Made by a program: the position numbers and the translations under genes. 64,000 nt of DNA from Raffaelea ambrosiae (lineage: Eukaryota > Ascomycota > Sordariomycetes > Ophiostomatales > Ophiostomataceae), in assembly GCA_002778195.1 (NCBI GenBank), contig PCDI01000004.1, positions 3,508,226-3,572,225 of the forward strand, written 5' to 3'. The first letter of the stretch is position 1. Each line of letters opens with the position of its first letter. A model generated the notes under the pieces. That model did not search any database and was not told where the DNA came from. It was given only the letters and a program-made list of their open reading frames with translations. Below, piece by piece: positions 25,001 to 36,745 of this stretch.

Positions 25001-27129
25001 AAGTCTTGCCGTGTCTCTCGACTTTCCGCTGTCGAACACGGATAATTATGCCGCCCATACTCGTGTGGAAGGACAGTACGCTCCTCGTCTGGTACACTGT
25101 ATAGCCCAGACTAGAACAGTTATTAATAGACCAAAGAGGAGCTCTCGAGAGCTGTCGAGAATGGGGCTTTATCTGCGTTTAAAACGCTGGCAGTCTTGAA
25201 GTTGTGGGGACTCGGTTGCTGATGAACAGGCATAAATAAAGGCAGACAAGAGAGAATCCGGAAACGAAGAAACATACGGGCACGAAAATGTATAACTAAA
25301 GAACTGCTCCAGCACTACAGAAAAAGAACCGCGTGCAGAAAGACATGTGTGACTGGCATGCAATCTCACTGACATGCTTGGTTTCAGAAAGACCTGCTTT
25401 AGATGCATAGTAAACGGCACATCTGATTCGCCGTCTTGTAGCTATCAACGTGTGCCGTGCCTGTCTGTCCAATGGGAAGATATTGGCGACCCATACAATA
25501 GTGACGAAAGGGCGAAACGGTCTATTGAAGACAGAAGGCTAAGATGCCTCTACGCGACTCAATTTAGAGCAATCTCCCGCAAAGCAAGACATATCGTTTC
25601 CTGACACAGGTTCGAGTTTCTCGCCGCTGGGAAGGTTAATATGAAAAAACACAGTCGGGCAAGCTGTGAGGCAATTGTGGTCAGCCTTTTGTGGCCTAGT
25701 GAAAGAGCAGGCACTTGGCTGTTTAAAGTTACGTAGATGTCTTCATACAGAAAGGAAACGAGCTATCCGCTGATCCTTTGTTAGATTTCTCAGATTTTAA
25801 ACATCATAAGAGCACCGAATATACGGGGCTTCCTGGGTTATCTAGGGTCTCTTGCCTTCTGCCTGACTTCTCGGCATAAAGCAAGATTGGCGAAACAATC
25901 AGGGACCTTAGTAGGTGATGAATTGGAAGAGGCAGACGGCCTGGGAAAGCTGCGGACTTCTAATCCGAAGAAACTAGTAAAAAGTTTTTCCAGAGGCCTT
26001 CTTTACAGATATAGATTGAATTGCCCTGACAGATCACCGTGGACCAGGGGATCACGGCATGTTTTTTATTGCATGGAGACAGGGCGACAGAGACCCTAGG
26101 ACAGGACCCCGAGAATAGTGATCTTGTCACAATGGGCTCAAGGTGTCGTTTATTGTTCCTGTCCTTGACATATCAGTGGTCACTATGACTGTCAAGTCGG
26201 CCTCAGAGCAGCAGGTCAAAGATCAATCGAATCTGCGGTTATTATGATTGGCCTACGATCTAGGTCGCCTTGGGAAGAACAAAAATAATACAATGGGTCG
26301 TAAAAAAAAAACTGAAACTGGGGTAGCCAACAGGGAAATGGAAAAATGGGAAAGGAAAGGAAAAGCAAAGGGAACAACCCCCGGATCGACATGGGTTCCC
26401 GGCCCACCCATCATGTGCTTAGAAAAATATGGAAAAAAGAAAAAAAGAAAAGAAAAGAAAAGAGAAAAGAGACAGGGGGACACACAGACACACACACAAA
26501 CGACAGGCAGGGAACAGCGCATGCGACTTTTCGTGGCCGCGCGTGCCCACCAGCGTGGAGAAAATACCTTTGTGAACGTTGGCCGGATACACATGGCAGG
26601 CGGTTTTACGGTGGTGGTGGTGGGGTGGCACTCCCACCCCATATTAGCTACATACTCGCGGTATTATGGACCAGCCAAAATTGAGAGAATTAAAAAAAGA
26701 ACGGGGCAGCGGAGCCTCTCAAGGAATAGCTCGCGTCGCTGCAAGCTTTTGTGGGCTGTTTTGGGGATGTTTCTTTACCCCGTAAAATCCACAATTTAGC
26801 GACCCTCATAATTCTTAGTGCCAGTCTACCCCGAACGCGGGCTCCGTGCTGCCCCCGAAAAGCGGCGCACTGTGCGGTTTTCGCCCGTTTCCATTTTTTA
26901 ATTTTTGAGCAGCGAGAAACTAGGCGAGTATGCCCGGGGTGTCGGCTGTAATGCGAGTGTTTTTTTTTTCTGGTGAATTCCTTTTACTTTGTCCAGCATT
27001 CTAATTACCTGAGCAGACCAGGACCTTTAAAGGATGGAATGACCTGTGGTGCCGGTCTCCGGGTCCGGTCGTATTCAACGTGGACAGCGACATTCCATCT
27101 AACGCGCCATACTTTAGTAGGGGCATTGC

Positions 27130-27166
27130 AGCAGAAGCAGAAGCAGAAGCAGAAGCAGAAGCAGCA
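27130..27166. repeat. (GCAGAA)n hexanucleotide repeat
   Basis: About six GCAGAA units lie in non-coding DNA. The unit is the reverse complement of the TTCTGC repeat inside the coding sequence at 14532-14578. Confidence 0.9.
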
Positions 27167-27460
27167 AGAACGAAGGGGTAACAGCAACCAAAAGGGGAAA
27201 CACCCTGCAGGCTGGTCATATCTGATATTCTCCAGCATCTCTCACTGGTCAATTTGCCCGTGCTCGACCAGCCAGCGAATCACATCGGACCGCTTGCGCC
27301 TTCGCTGCCTCTCACAATTTAAGCCAGGGAAGACTACTAGGGTAGGAATCCTTGGCCCAGGCCGCGACCACTGTCTGGGGCAGTTTCTGGGGGAAATCCT
27401 GGGGGGAGGATTTTGTCTCCTTGGGATCTCGTGTGTCGTACTTGCGGAACCGCCTTGCTG

Positions 27461-27510
27461 GGTGGCCATTCGGTGGCCAATATGGGCGGCCATTCGGGGG
27501 CCAACGCCCC
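27461..27510. repeat. Imperfect 25-bp direct repeat
   Basis: Two adjacent 25-bp copies share GGCCATTCGG and GGCCAA. They differ at several positions, so the duplication is not fresh. Confidence 0.65.
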
Positions 27511-28504
27511 ATTGGACGGGCAGTTAGCCAACAACCCAGAAATGACAGCCCAGTAATATGCCCACAAGAAGAAACAAAAGAAAGTGCACAAAAAGGAAAA
27601 AACGGCAGGAATAGGCAACACGACCGGCAAGAACGACTCACGACTCAACATGACAAGACACCGCTTGCCACTGGCTGGGCTAGCAGATGCTAGCCCCACG
27701 AGGCACGGAGTGCCGGGTTGCCGTCTGGCGATGACCCTTCGTAATACAAATTTTACGGGGAGTTGCTGCCGTCAAGTGGCACTGACTGGAGCAGAACACC
27801 AGCGGCCAAGGGGCGATAGCGACTCGCGGATACCCGCGCATATCGTGCACAACTGCCACCAACTGCATACATAGCATGCTGCTTGCCTCTCACTGCCACT
27901 TGTTGTCTAGTAATGCTCGTAAAATGCAGACCATCCACCTGCTAGCAGTGCCCGTGATGTCCTTGCTGTCCAGGTGTTCTCTGCTGGTCGCTCTCGCCCT
28001 TTGCGTGGCGCCAATGTTGCGTTTGGCTGAACCAGGAAGGCGGCGCCTGTGCCCTCTAGACCCTCGACAGATCGCGCCGTCCTTCATTCTTACCGACGAA
28101 CCCACCCCTGGCCACCCCTGGTTGCATCCAAGGTTCGTGTGCCCCATTTGGCCACGACGCCCACCACTCACCCTGTCGTAGCCGAACCAGGGTGCTATTT
28201 TGTGCCAGTGACCTCTCCGTAGCTAAGAAAGGACCGCGCACTGTGTGTCTTGTCGCTCTTTCCTCCTTCCTGTTCGTTTGCCCCCATGATACGCTGTCAG
28301 ATACTTACGGTGTGTGCGGGTTCGACAGCAACTTAGATCCCACACCCCCCTTCGCCTTCCTTGTAGTGCTTGGTCGCTCTTTCCAGCCTAAGCCGAGAAG
28401 AACTTCGCGCTTACAACGGAGGCGGGAAGAACATTCGAACAGCAGGAACGACCGCTGCAAACGGCAAGAAGGGGTGTGAGCCTACAAATGAGGAAAGCAC
28501 TCAA

Positions 28505-28720
28505 GTCAATTTTTTTTTTCCTTTTTTTCCTTTCTTTCCCCAGGCCTACAGCTTCTTTGGCTCCATCCGCCTCTCATCGTCGTCCTTCTTTTTCTCACAC
28601 ACCGAGTTCCCTCTTCCTCTTTCCTTCCTCTCGCTCTCTCGCTCTCTCCCAGACTCAATCTTCTCACGCCCAGCTCTCTCTACCTCGCATACCTCACTCT
28701 TACTCTTTCTACGTCGCTCT
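28505..28720 (+). promoter_or_regulatory. C/T-rich tract upstream of the zinc-finger gene
   Basis: The + strand is almost all C and T here, including TTTCTTTCCCCAG at about 28530-28542, which has the shape of a 3' splice site. This may be the transcription-start region or a 5'-leader intron of the gene starting at 29162 (inferred). Confidence 0.4.
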
Positions 28721-29161
28721 GCCTCGCTCGCATGTTTACATTTCTGGTTGCGAGCATCGCTCTTTCTTCTGTATCTTTTGGGCGGCTCCCCACATTTGCG
28801 CCGTTTCGCCTTTGTCCAAGCTTGCACACACGCGGTTTTTTGTGAATTGCTTCGAGTTGGAACGATCGTCTCCCCAGACACAGCTGTGCAATCTCTCCGC
28901 GCAGTAGCTGCAGCAGGCCTCGCTTGTAGAAAGGTAGACCTCTAGCTTTTCTCGAGCCAATCCGTGCGTGGCCATTGCAGGTCGACGTGAATTTGCCCTG
29001 CCCTTGACGACTTGCAGCCAGACAGGAAAGTCAGCCACGAAACATTGAGGGCTTAGCTCACCTGGAAGAGCAGCAGCAATTCTTCTTGCAGGCGTGGACA
29101 GATTGGATCTATACAATTGATTGCTCCCGTTTGCGCTGCCGCGCCCCCCCCCTCGCCGATT

Positions 29162-32100
29162 ATGCCTATCCTCCCTGCTCTCGACCTACCGTCTCATGAT
29201 GCGACCATAGATTTTGACACCTCTATCACTGCTGAACTGCCAAAGTCCAAACCCTCGCCGGATCCCGCAACGGAGTCCAAGCCCAAGAGCGACGATGCTG
29301 GTATGCAGCCCTCCTCTTCCTCTCCTCTCCTGCCTGACGTGGCGACGAGTCGCTTCCCGTCACATTGGCTGTATCTCGCATGACACAGCCAATCCCCGGC
29401 GGCAGCAGCGGCCATTGCGCGCTCTCCGAGCCTGTGGATGCCCAGCTGACCAGGCGCTGTCCCCTTACCTCTAGGTTCAACAATCACGGTCAGCACTAAG
29501 GCTCCGACCGTGCCGCCGCCGAAGACGGACAAGCCGCGCCCACATGTATGCACTACATGCGAGCGTTGCTTTGCACGCCTAGAGCACCTCAAGCGGCACG
29601 AGCGCTCCCACACGAAGGAGAAGCCGTTTGAGTGCGCCCAGTGCACGCGCTGCTTTGCCCGCCGCGATCTGCTGCTGCGCCACCAGCAGAAGCTGCACCA
29701 GGCGACCACGCCGGCTGCGCGGCCGAGAAATCGCCGCGAGAGCACCGCCAGCGCAGCCGCTGGGCGTGCACGTAAAAACAGCATTGCCGGTATCAACGGC
29801 GGCCCGGGTGCCGCAGCTGAAAACAGCTCGGCTGCAAACGCGCGCCCGCGCGCAAACACCACCGGGCATGTCGATGGTGCCTGCTCTCTGGCGACATTTG
29901 CGTCCAACGTGCCTCTTGCCCGCCGGTTGGGCACTGCTAATCTAGCTGACTTCAATATGCACCACCCCATGAGCTTCAGTCCCTCTTGTACGATGGCCTA
30001 CAGCAGTGCCACAAACCCAGCCATCATGGGCATGCCGTCGCTGCTCGCCCAGCGCGGTCTAAACCACGGCCCGCCCAAGCTGGAAACCCAGCTGAGCGAC
30101 AATTTGGACTTCTCTGGCGGTCTGCGAACTGCACCGGCCATGTCATACTTCAACCAGGATTTTGACTTTGAAACCGCAATCTTCGGCTCCACCGGCGGCA
30201 ACACCATCAATCCCAGTGCCCTGCACGCCGACTCGCCGCAGTCGCTTGCCCTGGACCCGACGTCGGCTTTTGCGCGCCGGGCTGGCGCCTACAACGACAT
30301 GCCGTCCACGCGCGACAGCTTCGACTGGCTAACCGGCTTCGAGAACCAGATGTCGTTCATCTCCGCCAACGAGTCGGCCGTCGACGGCTCGTCCCCGTCG
30401 GCGATCAGCACCGGCAGCCAGAGCGACGTCATGCTTGACGGATCTACCCACCTGCATAACAACGGCTCTGTATCCATGCCGCCCCCGGTCTCCGCAATCT
30501 CGTCTGCCGGCCATTCTGTGCCGACGACTCTCCCCACATCGATGTGGCAGTCCAGCGGTGCTCTCGGCTGCGCTCGGCCCCTGACTGACAGCGGCTTTCT
30601 GGGTGCCCACCCCCCTGCGGACAATAGCTTTTCTACTGAGCTTGGGATGACGGACTTCTCTGACCTTCTGACGGGAATATCTGTGTCGCCGCACATGGCT
30701 GTAAGTGCCCTTGGTCTCCAGACAAACCAGACCGCCCAAGCAACTCAGGCACCGCTTTCTTCCAATGTCACTGCTTCTTCCCGGACTGGTGATCCGTATT
30801 TCTCCACGCCGCCGCCCTCGATGAGCTCTCTCAGCCCCTCCTTGCTCAACATGAATGCGTCGGCGCTTGGACAGACCATGGGTTTGGGCGGTGGCAACGG
30901 TCCAGATACGCCGATGTCTTTGAGTGGGAGCAGCGGTAGTGTCAGCAGCAATGGCAACAATGCCGCTTCTGGAGGCTCCAGCTCACCTGTGTCCACAATT
31001 ACAGATGCGACAAGACTTGCCATCGTGAAGGCGCTCACCTCGGCCGCTTCGCGGAATTCGTCCTTCGGAATCCGCCGTTACTCGTTCAGCGGAATAGGCT
31101 CCCCGAACGCCACGGGCCTGATGCCCGGCCTCGAGCATCCTGTGCCCGCCACCAGTGACCTGCGGCGATACGTCGCTGCCTACTTGCAAAACGTACAGCC
31201 GTTCATGCCATTCCTGCACGTCGCAACCTTGTCGTTTGACGTGTCGTCCAGTATGCTGGCAGCGCTCACCTCCCACGGACGCAACAACTCCATCGGCGCG
31301 AGCGGCTGCCTCGTCCTCTCCATGGCCGCCATTGGTGCCCTGTTCGAGCTGGACCGTGAGCAGTCGCGCATCCTCTTCAACATGGCCAAGCGCATGATCC
31401 AAGTGTACCTCGACGAACGCCGGAAGGCAAACGTGCGCAGGGCTGACTATCGCCGCCCGAGCGTAGGTGAGCCTGCCGACGACTCGTCTGACACGCCCGT
31501 GTGGCTGGTCCAGGCCATGCTGCTCAATGTTATGTACGGCCACAACAGCGCCGACATGCGCGCCTGCGAAATTGCTTCCACGCACTCCGCCGCACTGGCG
31601 AGCCTTGCTCATGGTGCGGACCTGCTGAAGCCAGTGCGTCTCGAACCTCTCCCAGATGTCCCGGTTGACATTTGGGGGGACAGCCCGACCGAGAAGACAC
31701 CCCAAAGACTGGCGGAGGAGAAGACGTACTGGCTGAAGTGGAAATCCATGGAAGAGCGGAAGCGCACTCTGTTCGCTGTTTTTGTCCTGTCCAGCCTCTT
31801 CATGTCCGCATACAACCACACACCGGTCCTGACAAATTCAGAAATCCTGCTGGACCTGCCATGTGATGAAGCTTTCTTTGCGGCCGCGTCCAGCGCTGAG
31901 TTTGAATCTTTGGGTGGAGTGGCAGCCGCCAACCACAACCGCATGACATTCCACGAGGCCTTGGGCAGCTTGCTGCGGTCGAGCGAGAAGCAAATGCAGC
32001 GCAACATCCTCAATAGTATGGGCAGCAAGGGTGCTCGGGAAGCACTGGAGAAACTGGCAGCCAACTCCGCGTCAGAACTGAAGCCGAGCCGTTTCGGCTG

Positions 32101-33226
32101 CAACATCCTGATCAATGCCCTCCACAACTACATCTGGGAGACTCGGCAGCGCCACCACAACAAGTTCTGGACAAACGAGGAGACGGAAAAGATGCACCGT
32201 CACATTGAACCGGCTTTGGAGGCCTGGCAGGTTGCTTGGAAAAGCAGCGCACAGAACTCAACCGACTTCCAAGAAGGTCTATACGGGCCACTGTCAACCA
32301 ACTCGATGCCGCTTTTGGACCTCGCCTACGTACGTCTTTTTGTGAATCTCGGTCCGTCAAAGCACAAGTTCTGGCAGCGAGATTGGGATGGACTAGCTGA
32401 AGAGATTTCTCATGGTTGGGAGATTGTGCAACACGCCGAGCAGTCGCCGGTGTCCAACGCAGAATCCATGGCCACGGACCCGTCCTCCGAGGCATCGGGG
32501 CACAACTCGTCGATCTTTGCCGACTCACCGGCAACTCAACATTCGGAGTCACCTGGCTTTGGCACGTCGGCATTTGGTCACCCACAACAGAAGTCGTCAC
32601 CCAGCCGCTCTACATCAAGACGCGAGAAGCATCTGCGCAAGGCCGCCTACTATGCGGCAAGCTCCATGACGGCGACAGATAGGCTCGGTCTTACGCTGAC
32701 CGGATTGTCTACTGGGGCTCTGCCTCTGCATGTTGCCTTGTGCTTTTTCGACTGCACGCAGGTGCTCGCCGAGTGGGTGGCGACAGTGCAAGATCGGGTT
32801 GGACCGTACCTCGGGATTCTGGGTCGCGACGAAGTTGACCTATCTCAGGTGCCAGCGATCATGATGCTGGACGATGAGGATGTCAGGTTGCTTGGAAGAA
32901 TCCAGGAATTCTTGACAATGGCTGAAGGCGCGACAAACTTGGACCTTTCGAATGGTGGTTCTGGAGGCATTTCCTTGGGCATGCAGATGGGAGAACAGAT
33001 TGGCTTTGCAGCCAAGATTCTCAGTACCACAGCAGCCCTACTTGGACGTGCACATGTCTGGCCTGGTAAGTAATTGCTATCTTGGAGACCTGAGAGTTGT
33101 ATTTGTAATCATGTTACTGACAAACTAAAAGTCACAGCCTTGATGGTGGAATGCCTCGAAACCCATGCGGCTCATATGCGAACTCGTGCCGAGAAATCTG
33201 TTCTCGGGCAACATTTTAGCCAGTAA
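29162..33226 (+). CDS. C2H2 zinc-finger transcription factor with fungal-specific regulatory domain (ADR1/AmdX-like)
   Basis: Three exons, 29162-29300, 29475-33065 and 33132-33226, give 1,274 residues. The introns are 29301-29474 (GTATGC..CTAG) and 33066-33131 (GTAAGT..AAAAG, branch-like ACTGAC). Finger 1 uses C72, C75, H88 and H92. Finger 2 uses C100, C103, H116 and H121. The linker SHTKEKPFEC is canonical. The pair resembles the Adr1/AmdX class that reads GG-rich promoter sites (family knowledge). Residues ~125-600 are Ser/Asn/Gly-rich and probably disordered. From about 605 to 880 the protein looks like the Fungal_trans regulatory domain (YVAAYLQNVQPFMPFLHVATLSF, then AMLLNVMYGHNSADMRA). 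The last exon replaces a premature read-through stop with ALMVECLETHAAHMRTRAEKS, which supports the second intron. Target genes are unknown. Confidence 0.9.
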
Positions 33227-34052
33227 ATATTTCGAAACTAGGATAAGCGAAAAGAAGAACGAAAATGCGACCCGGCAGAACAAAACGAGAAGAGAAGAGA
33301 AGGGAAGCAATGGTGGGAAGAAAATATTAAAGAAAAAAAAACAATGCAAAAGCCGGGTCATGTTGGATGCTTGAAATGGCGCTTTTGGTTACTGTTATAT
33401 TCGACACTTGCGGGTACTTCCTGGCGGAATTTTGTATAACATTTATTCTTCTTTGGGGAATGAACCGAAAAGGATCATTGGGGTGGCTTGTTTGTGAATT
33501 GGACAAAAATTCAGTCGGACATATGAGGGGGGAAAAAAACGGGAAATCGGGTCGAAGGACATATGACGACAACGAATGCACAAAAAGAAATATACCAATC
33601 ATCTACAGAAAACAGGGCGAACTTGAGGGACTCCGCTTACCGTTGTCCGAAATCTACCTGCTCACGAATGCCGCTGTTCAATTTGGGTTATGCTACTGTT
33701 AAAAATTTTTTTTCAAAAAAATCCGCATTCACTGCTAGATGAAATTCACGCCCACCCTCGGAGTGAAAAATAAGACAAAAAACACACGATAATCTATATC
33801 CGAGCATTTGCACAAAATTATCAAATAGGAACACGCCAATTCCCTTTCCCGACTCCCAGGTCGTTCTCTCTTCCCCTCTTCTCTTTCTCTTTTGCTTGGT
33901 GAGTAGAAAGATGGTGGAAGGTGGGAAACAACCTATGCATAAAGTGGTATGTTGTTTGTGTCATAAGAGACGGTTGATGATGTATATACACGGCGCTAGT
34001 TTGGTGCAAATGTTTTGTGGTTGACAACTACACATTCGGCTGATTGTGTTTA
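33227..34052. other. Convergent intergenic region
   Basis: These 826 AT-rich bp lie between the zinc-finger gene and the leftward protease gene, which end toward each other. They contain A and T runs fit for 3' ends. I see no gene. Confidence 0.6.
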
Positions 34053-35793
34053 TCACAGGCATAACAAGCGTCCGAGAAGCAAACTGGTCATGGCCACCAG
34101 GAGGGGCCGTGGCACCGCCGAGCCTGCAGAAGTCGAGGACGTCGCTGTCCCGGAGTTTGACGCCGACGACTCGGACGACTGCGACGAAGACGGGGATTGT
34201 GGCGAGGATGCTTGTGTTGAGTCCGCGGACGACGAAGAGGAAGACGAAGAGGACGACGAGGACGAGGGGCTGTTGGGCGACGTTGCGGTCGAAGACGTTG
34301 GCGAAGAAGCTGTTGATGATGTCGTTGGGGTGGCATCGTTGACATTGTTCTGGGTTGTGTTGCAGGCACCGGTCAGGGTTGTCAGTGACGCGGCCGTGGC
34401 CAGAGCAGCCGGAGTCGAACCGCAGTTGACGTACTGGGTCATCCAGACGGCGTTGTCGGCCTGGTCGATGACGACTTTGGGGTGGTGTTAGATATAAAGA
34501 GGGGGAAAAAAGGAAAGGAAAGGAAAGGAAGGGAAAGGAAAGGAAAGAGAAGGGGTCTACTCACCATAGGCCGAACGCATAAATGTGTCGCCCAAGAGCA
34601 CAAAGTCGCTGTTGGACTGGATGCCCAGCATGCACTGGCTGCCGGACTGGCGCACGAGCTCGCGGTAGGGCACGCGGACGGTGACGGCGGCGCCGTTGCT
34701 GCCGGCAAAGGAGAAGTCGAGGGAGCCGGCGACCTGGGCCAGGCTGCAGTTGACGGCATAGAAGCCGTCGGCATTGGGGCCTTCGGTGGCGCCAAAGTCG
34801 GCGGCCACGGCGTCGGCCAGGCTGCTCGGGAGCAGGGTCAGGGTGGAGCCGGAGTCGAGGAAGACCTGCATGCTGCTGTTGCTGTAGGTCTTGGGCGTGC
34901 CGCCGGCGGCGGTGGCCAGCGCCAGGGACGACATGTTGACCCAGTAGCGCGGCACGCCGTCGGGGCTGAAGCGGGCGGGCGTGATGGGCAGGCGGGTCAG
35001 GGTGCCGGCAAACTTGGAGGTGTCGACGCCGCCAAAGACGACGACGCCCTCCTGCTCGTCCTTGCTGCCCAGGGCCAGGCTGAAGGCCTTGACCTTGGTC
35101 ACGTTCTGGGCCTGCAGCTGGTCGACAAAGTTGGGGTAGCGCGTGGTCAGGCCCTCGCCGTAGCCGATGCCCAGGATGCCGGAGAACTCGTCGACCGTCG
35201 ACGTGGCCACGCCAAACTGCACCTGCTTGAGCACGGACGTCGTGCCGGGCAGGGTGATGTCGTCGGTCACGTAGGTGATGTTGGCGTTGCCGATGCCGTA
35301 CCGCAGCTGCTTGTTGACGCCCAGGGAGGCAAACGTGCTGGACTGGGTGGTGTCGAAGTTGCCGATGGCCTGGCAAAAGGCCGAGTCGCCCGACGAGAGG
35401 CCGGTGCACGTCGGGTTCACCCACAACTCAAAGGAGCCGGTGTCGAGCTGGACAAACTGCGACTGGGGGGGCGTGCCGAAGTTGACTAGCAAAGGGGAGA
35501 GAGTGTGTTAGCGGACTCGAGGTTTTTTTTTTTTTTTTTTTTTCCCCTGCCCTATCTTCTTTCTTTCCATGTTGTTTTTTTCTCTCACGTTTTGCATAGT
35601 AGGCCACGTCTGAACGGTTGGCCAGACTCAGCTCGACGGCTCGTTTCGTAAAGATGGCCTCGTTGGTCGAGTGCACGATCTGCATGTGGATGCAGCCTTG
35701 ATGCGTGTCCTCTGTCGTTTGGGCGAGTGCACTGGAACACGACGCGAGAAGGGCAACGCCAGCAGCCAACAAGGCTGTGGCTCGTCGAGCCAT
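34053..35793 (-). CDS. Yapsin/OpsB-type GPI-anchored aspartyl protease
   Basis: Three exons on the minus strand (35589-35793, 34565-35485, 34053-34474) give 515 residues. The introns are 35486-35588 (GTGAGA..CTAG, with a long A run) and 34475-34564 (GTGAGT..AAAG). A signal peptide (ALLAAGVALLASCSSALA) leads the protein. The first catalytic motif is D83-T-G-S, preceded by the flap-side block YYAKLNFGTPPQ that is joined across intron 1. The second is D279-S-G-S (VFLDSGSTLTLLP). After the catalytic domain comes a Ser/Thr-rich stalk with a long Ser run and a hydrophobic C-terminus (PLLVAMTSLLLGRLLCL), the usual GPI layout. Such pepsin-fold enzymes act at the plasma membrane or wall, shedding and processing surface proteins (family knowledge). 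A TATA-like stretch lies ~140 bp upstream. Confidence 0.92.
34505..34551. repeat. (GGAAA)n repeat in protease intron 2
   Basis: Purine pentamer units fill much of the 90-bp intron. On the sense strand they form a pyrimidine tract near the 5' splice site. Confidence 0.85.
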
Positions 35794-35924
35794 GTTGCAG
35801 CGACAGGAGGTCTGCGTGTGTATGTAGGAAAGGGGGGGGGGGATGTCGCTATCTCGTTTGCCGCTGCATGAGAGCTCCGGATTGCAATCCGAAAAGACAG
35901 AGCAAGACAGGCCAGAGGCGCAGA

Positions 35925-35945
35925 GATATATAGAATATATAGATC
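35925..35945 (-). promoter_or_regulatory. TATA-like element of the aspartyl protease gene
   Basis: Two TATATA words stand 132-152 bp before the start codon on the minus strand. Position and sequence fit a TATA box (inferred). Confidence 0.5.
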
Positions 35946-36155
35946 GGTGGTTGGTGACCAGAGCTCATGAACCAGGGAGGAGAAGCCAAATCCGAGCCGC
36001 TGCTGTTATACGCATACGGGACAAAGAACCAGAGAGGAAATCAATAAACGGAACGCTCCAGGCATGAGAAGAAAACGCATAAGCAAGTCGCTGACCCGTG
36101 ATGAAGAGAAACCAAAGGAGTGAAAATGGAAGCAAGGAGGTATAAATGGCTGCAA

Positions 36156-36745
36156 TCAAGACGAAGAATGAATCAAGAGAAGGAGGCAGTCAGACAAGAC
36201 CCGGGCTTCAGGGTGAAATAAAAATAAATAATAAAAGCTGCTGGGTTGGAGGAGAGGATGAAAATATCCGACAGAAGGGGGTTTGAGTCGTTGGCCGGTA
36301 GTTGAAATCGCAGTCGATGCCAGATCGCGGTCGTGATAGTGTGCGTTTGAAATAGAAAGAACAGGGCAAGAAAAAAGCAAGAAAAAAAGAAGGAAAAAAA
36401 GAAGGAAAAAAACCAGACCCCAGACCCCGGATACTTTGCTGTCGGCTTCCCTTCTCCCTCGTCCCTGGGAAGTAAGATGAAGAAGCGATTCGTGAAACCA
36501 GCCAACAGAAAGCAGACAAGGAAAGAAAAAGAAAGGGAGGAAAGAATGAGAAGCAAATAAAAAGAAGGAAAGGAACGAGTGAAAAGAGGGAGTGTCGATC
36601 GTAAAGAGTAGAGCAACGCAGCAGCCCCCAGCACGATCAGAAAAGGAACGAGTAAGAAAAAAAAAAGACGTGAAAATAAGACAGAATAAAAAAAGAATAA
36701 AAAAGAAAGACAGAAAAGAAAAGAAAGGCTGTACAAGTCCAAGAA
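36156..36745 (-). promoter_or_regulatory. Polypurine/polypyrimidine tract upstream of the protease gene
   Basis: Runs of GAAAG and GGAAA dominate the + strand over ~590 bp. On the sense strand of the protease gene this is C/T-rich, mirroring the tracts before the arrestin and zinc-finger genes. Confidence 0.45.

Larger units (their letters stand above)
16023..29161. other. 13.1-kb gene-poor region
   Basis: I find no coding sequence that I can support over 13 kb. The largest open frames (17440-18237 +, 23919-24692 -, 22490-23089 -) have erratic composition, many Cys, His and Trp, and no recognisable motif or signal peptide. There is no transposase, reverse transcriptase or integrase-like frame, and no obvious terminal repeat. 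The sequence contains short tandem repeats, small hairpins and recurrent TACTCGTA/TACGAGTA words. The last ~700 bp is the C/T-rich upstream region of the zinc-finger gene. Strongly decayed repeats, long non-coding RNAs or small effector-type genes with introns cannot be excluded by eye. Confidence 0.55.

Noticed and set aside
25604..25625. GGTTCGA word resembling a tRNA B box
   Set aside because: The flanks do not form a T stem and no cloverleaf lies upstream.
29050..29110. tRNA D-arm-like sequence (GCTC...GAGC)
   Set aside because: No anticodon stem of five pairs, no T33 and no B box follow, so it is not a tRNA gene.
30983..31819. 278-codon frame antisense to the zinc-finger gene
   Set aside because: The sense strand carries the conserved regulatory domain here; the antisense product matches nothing.
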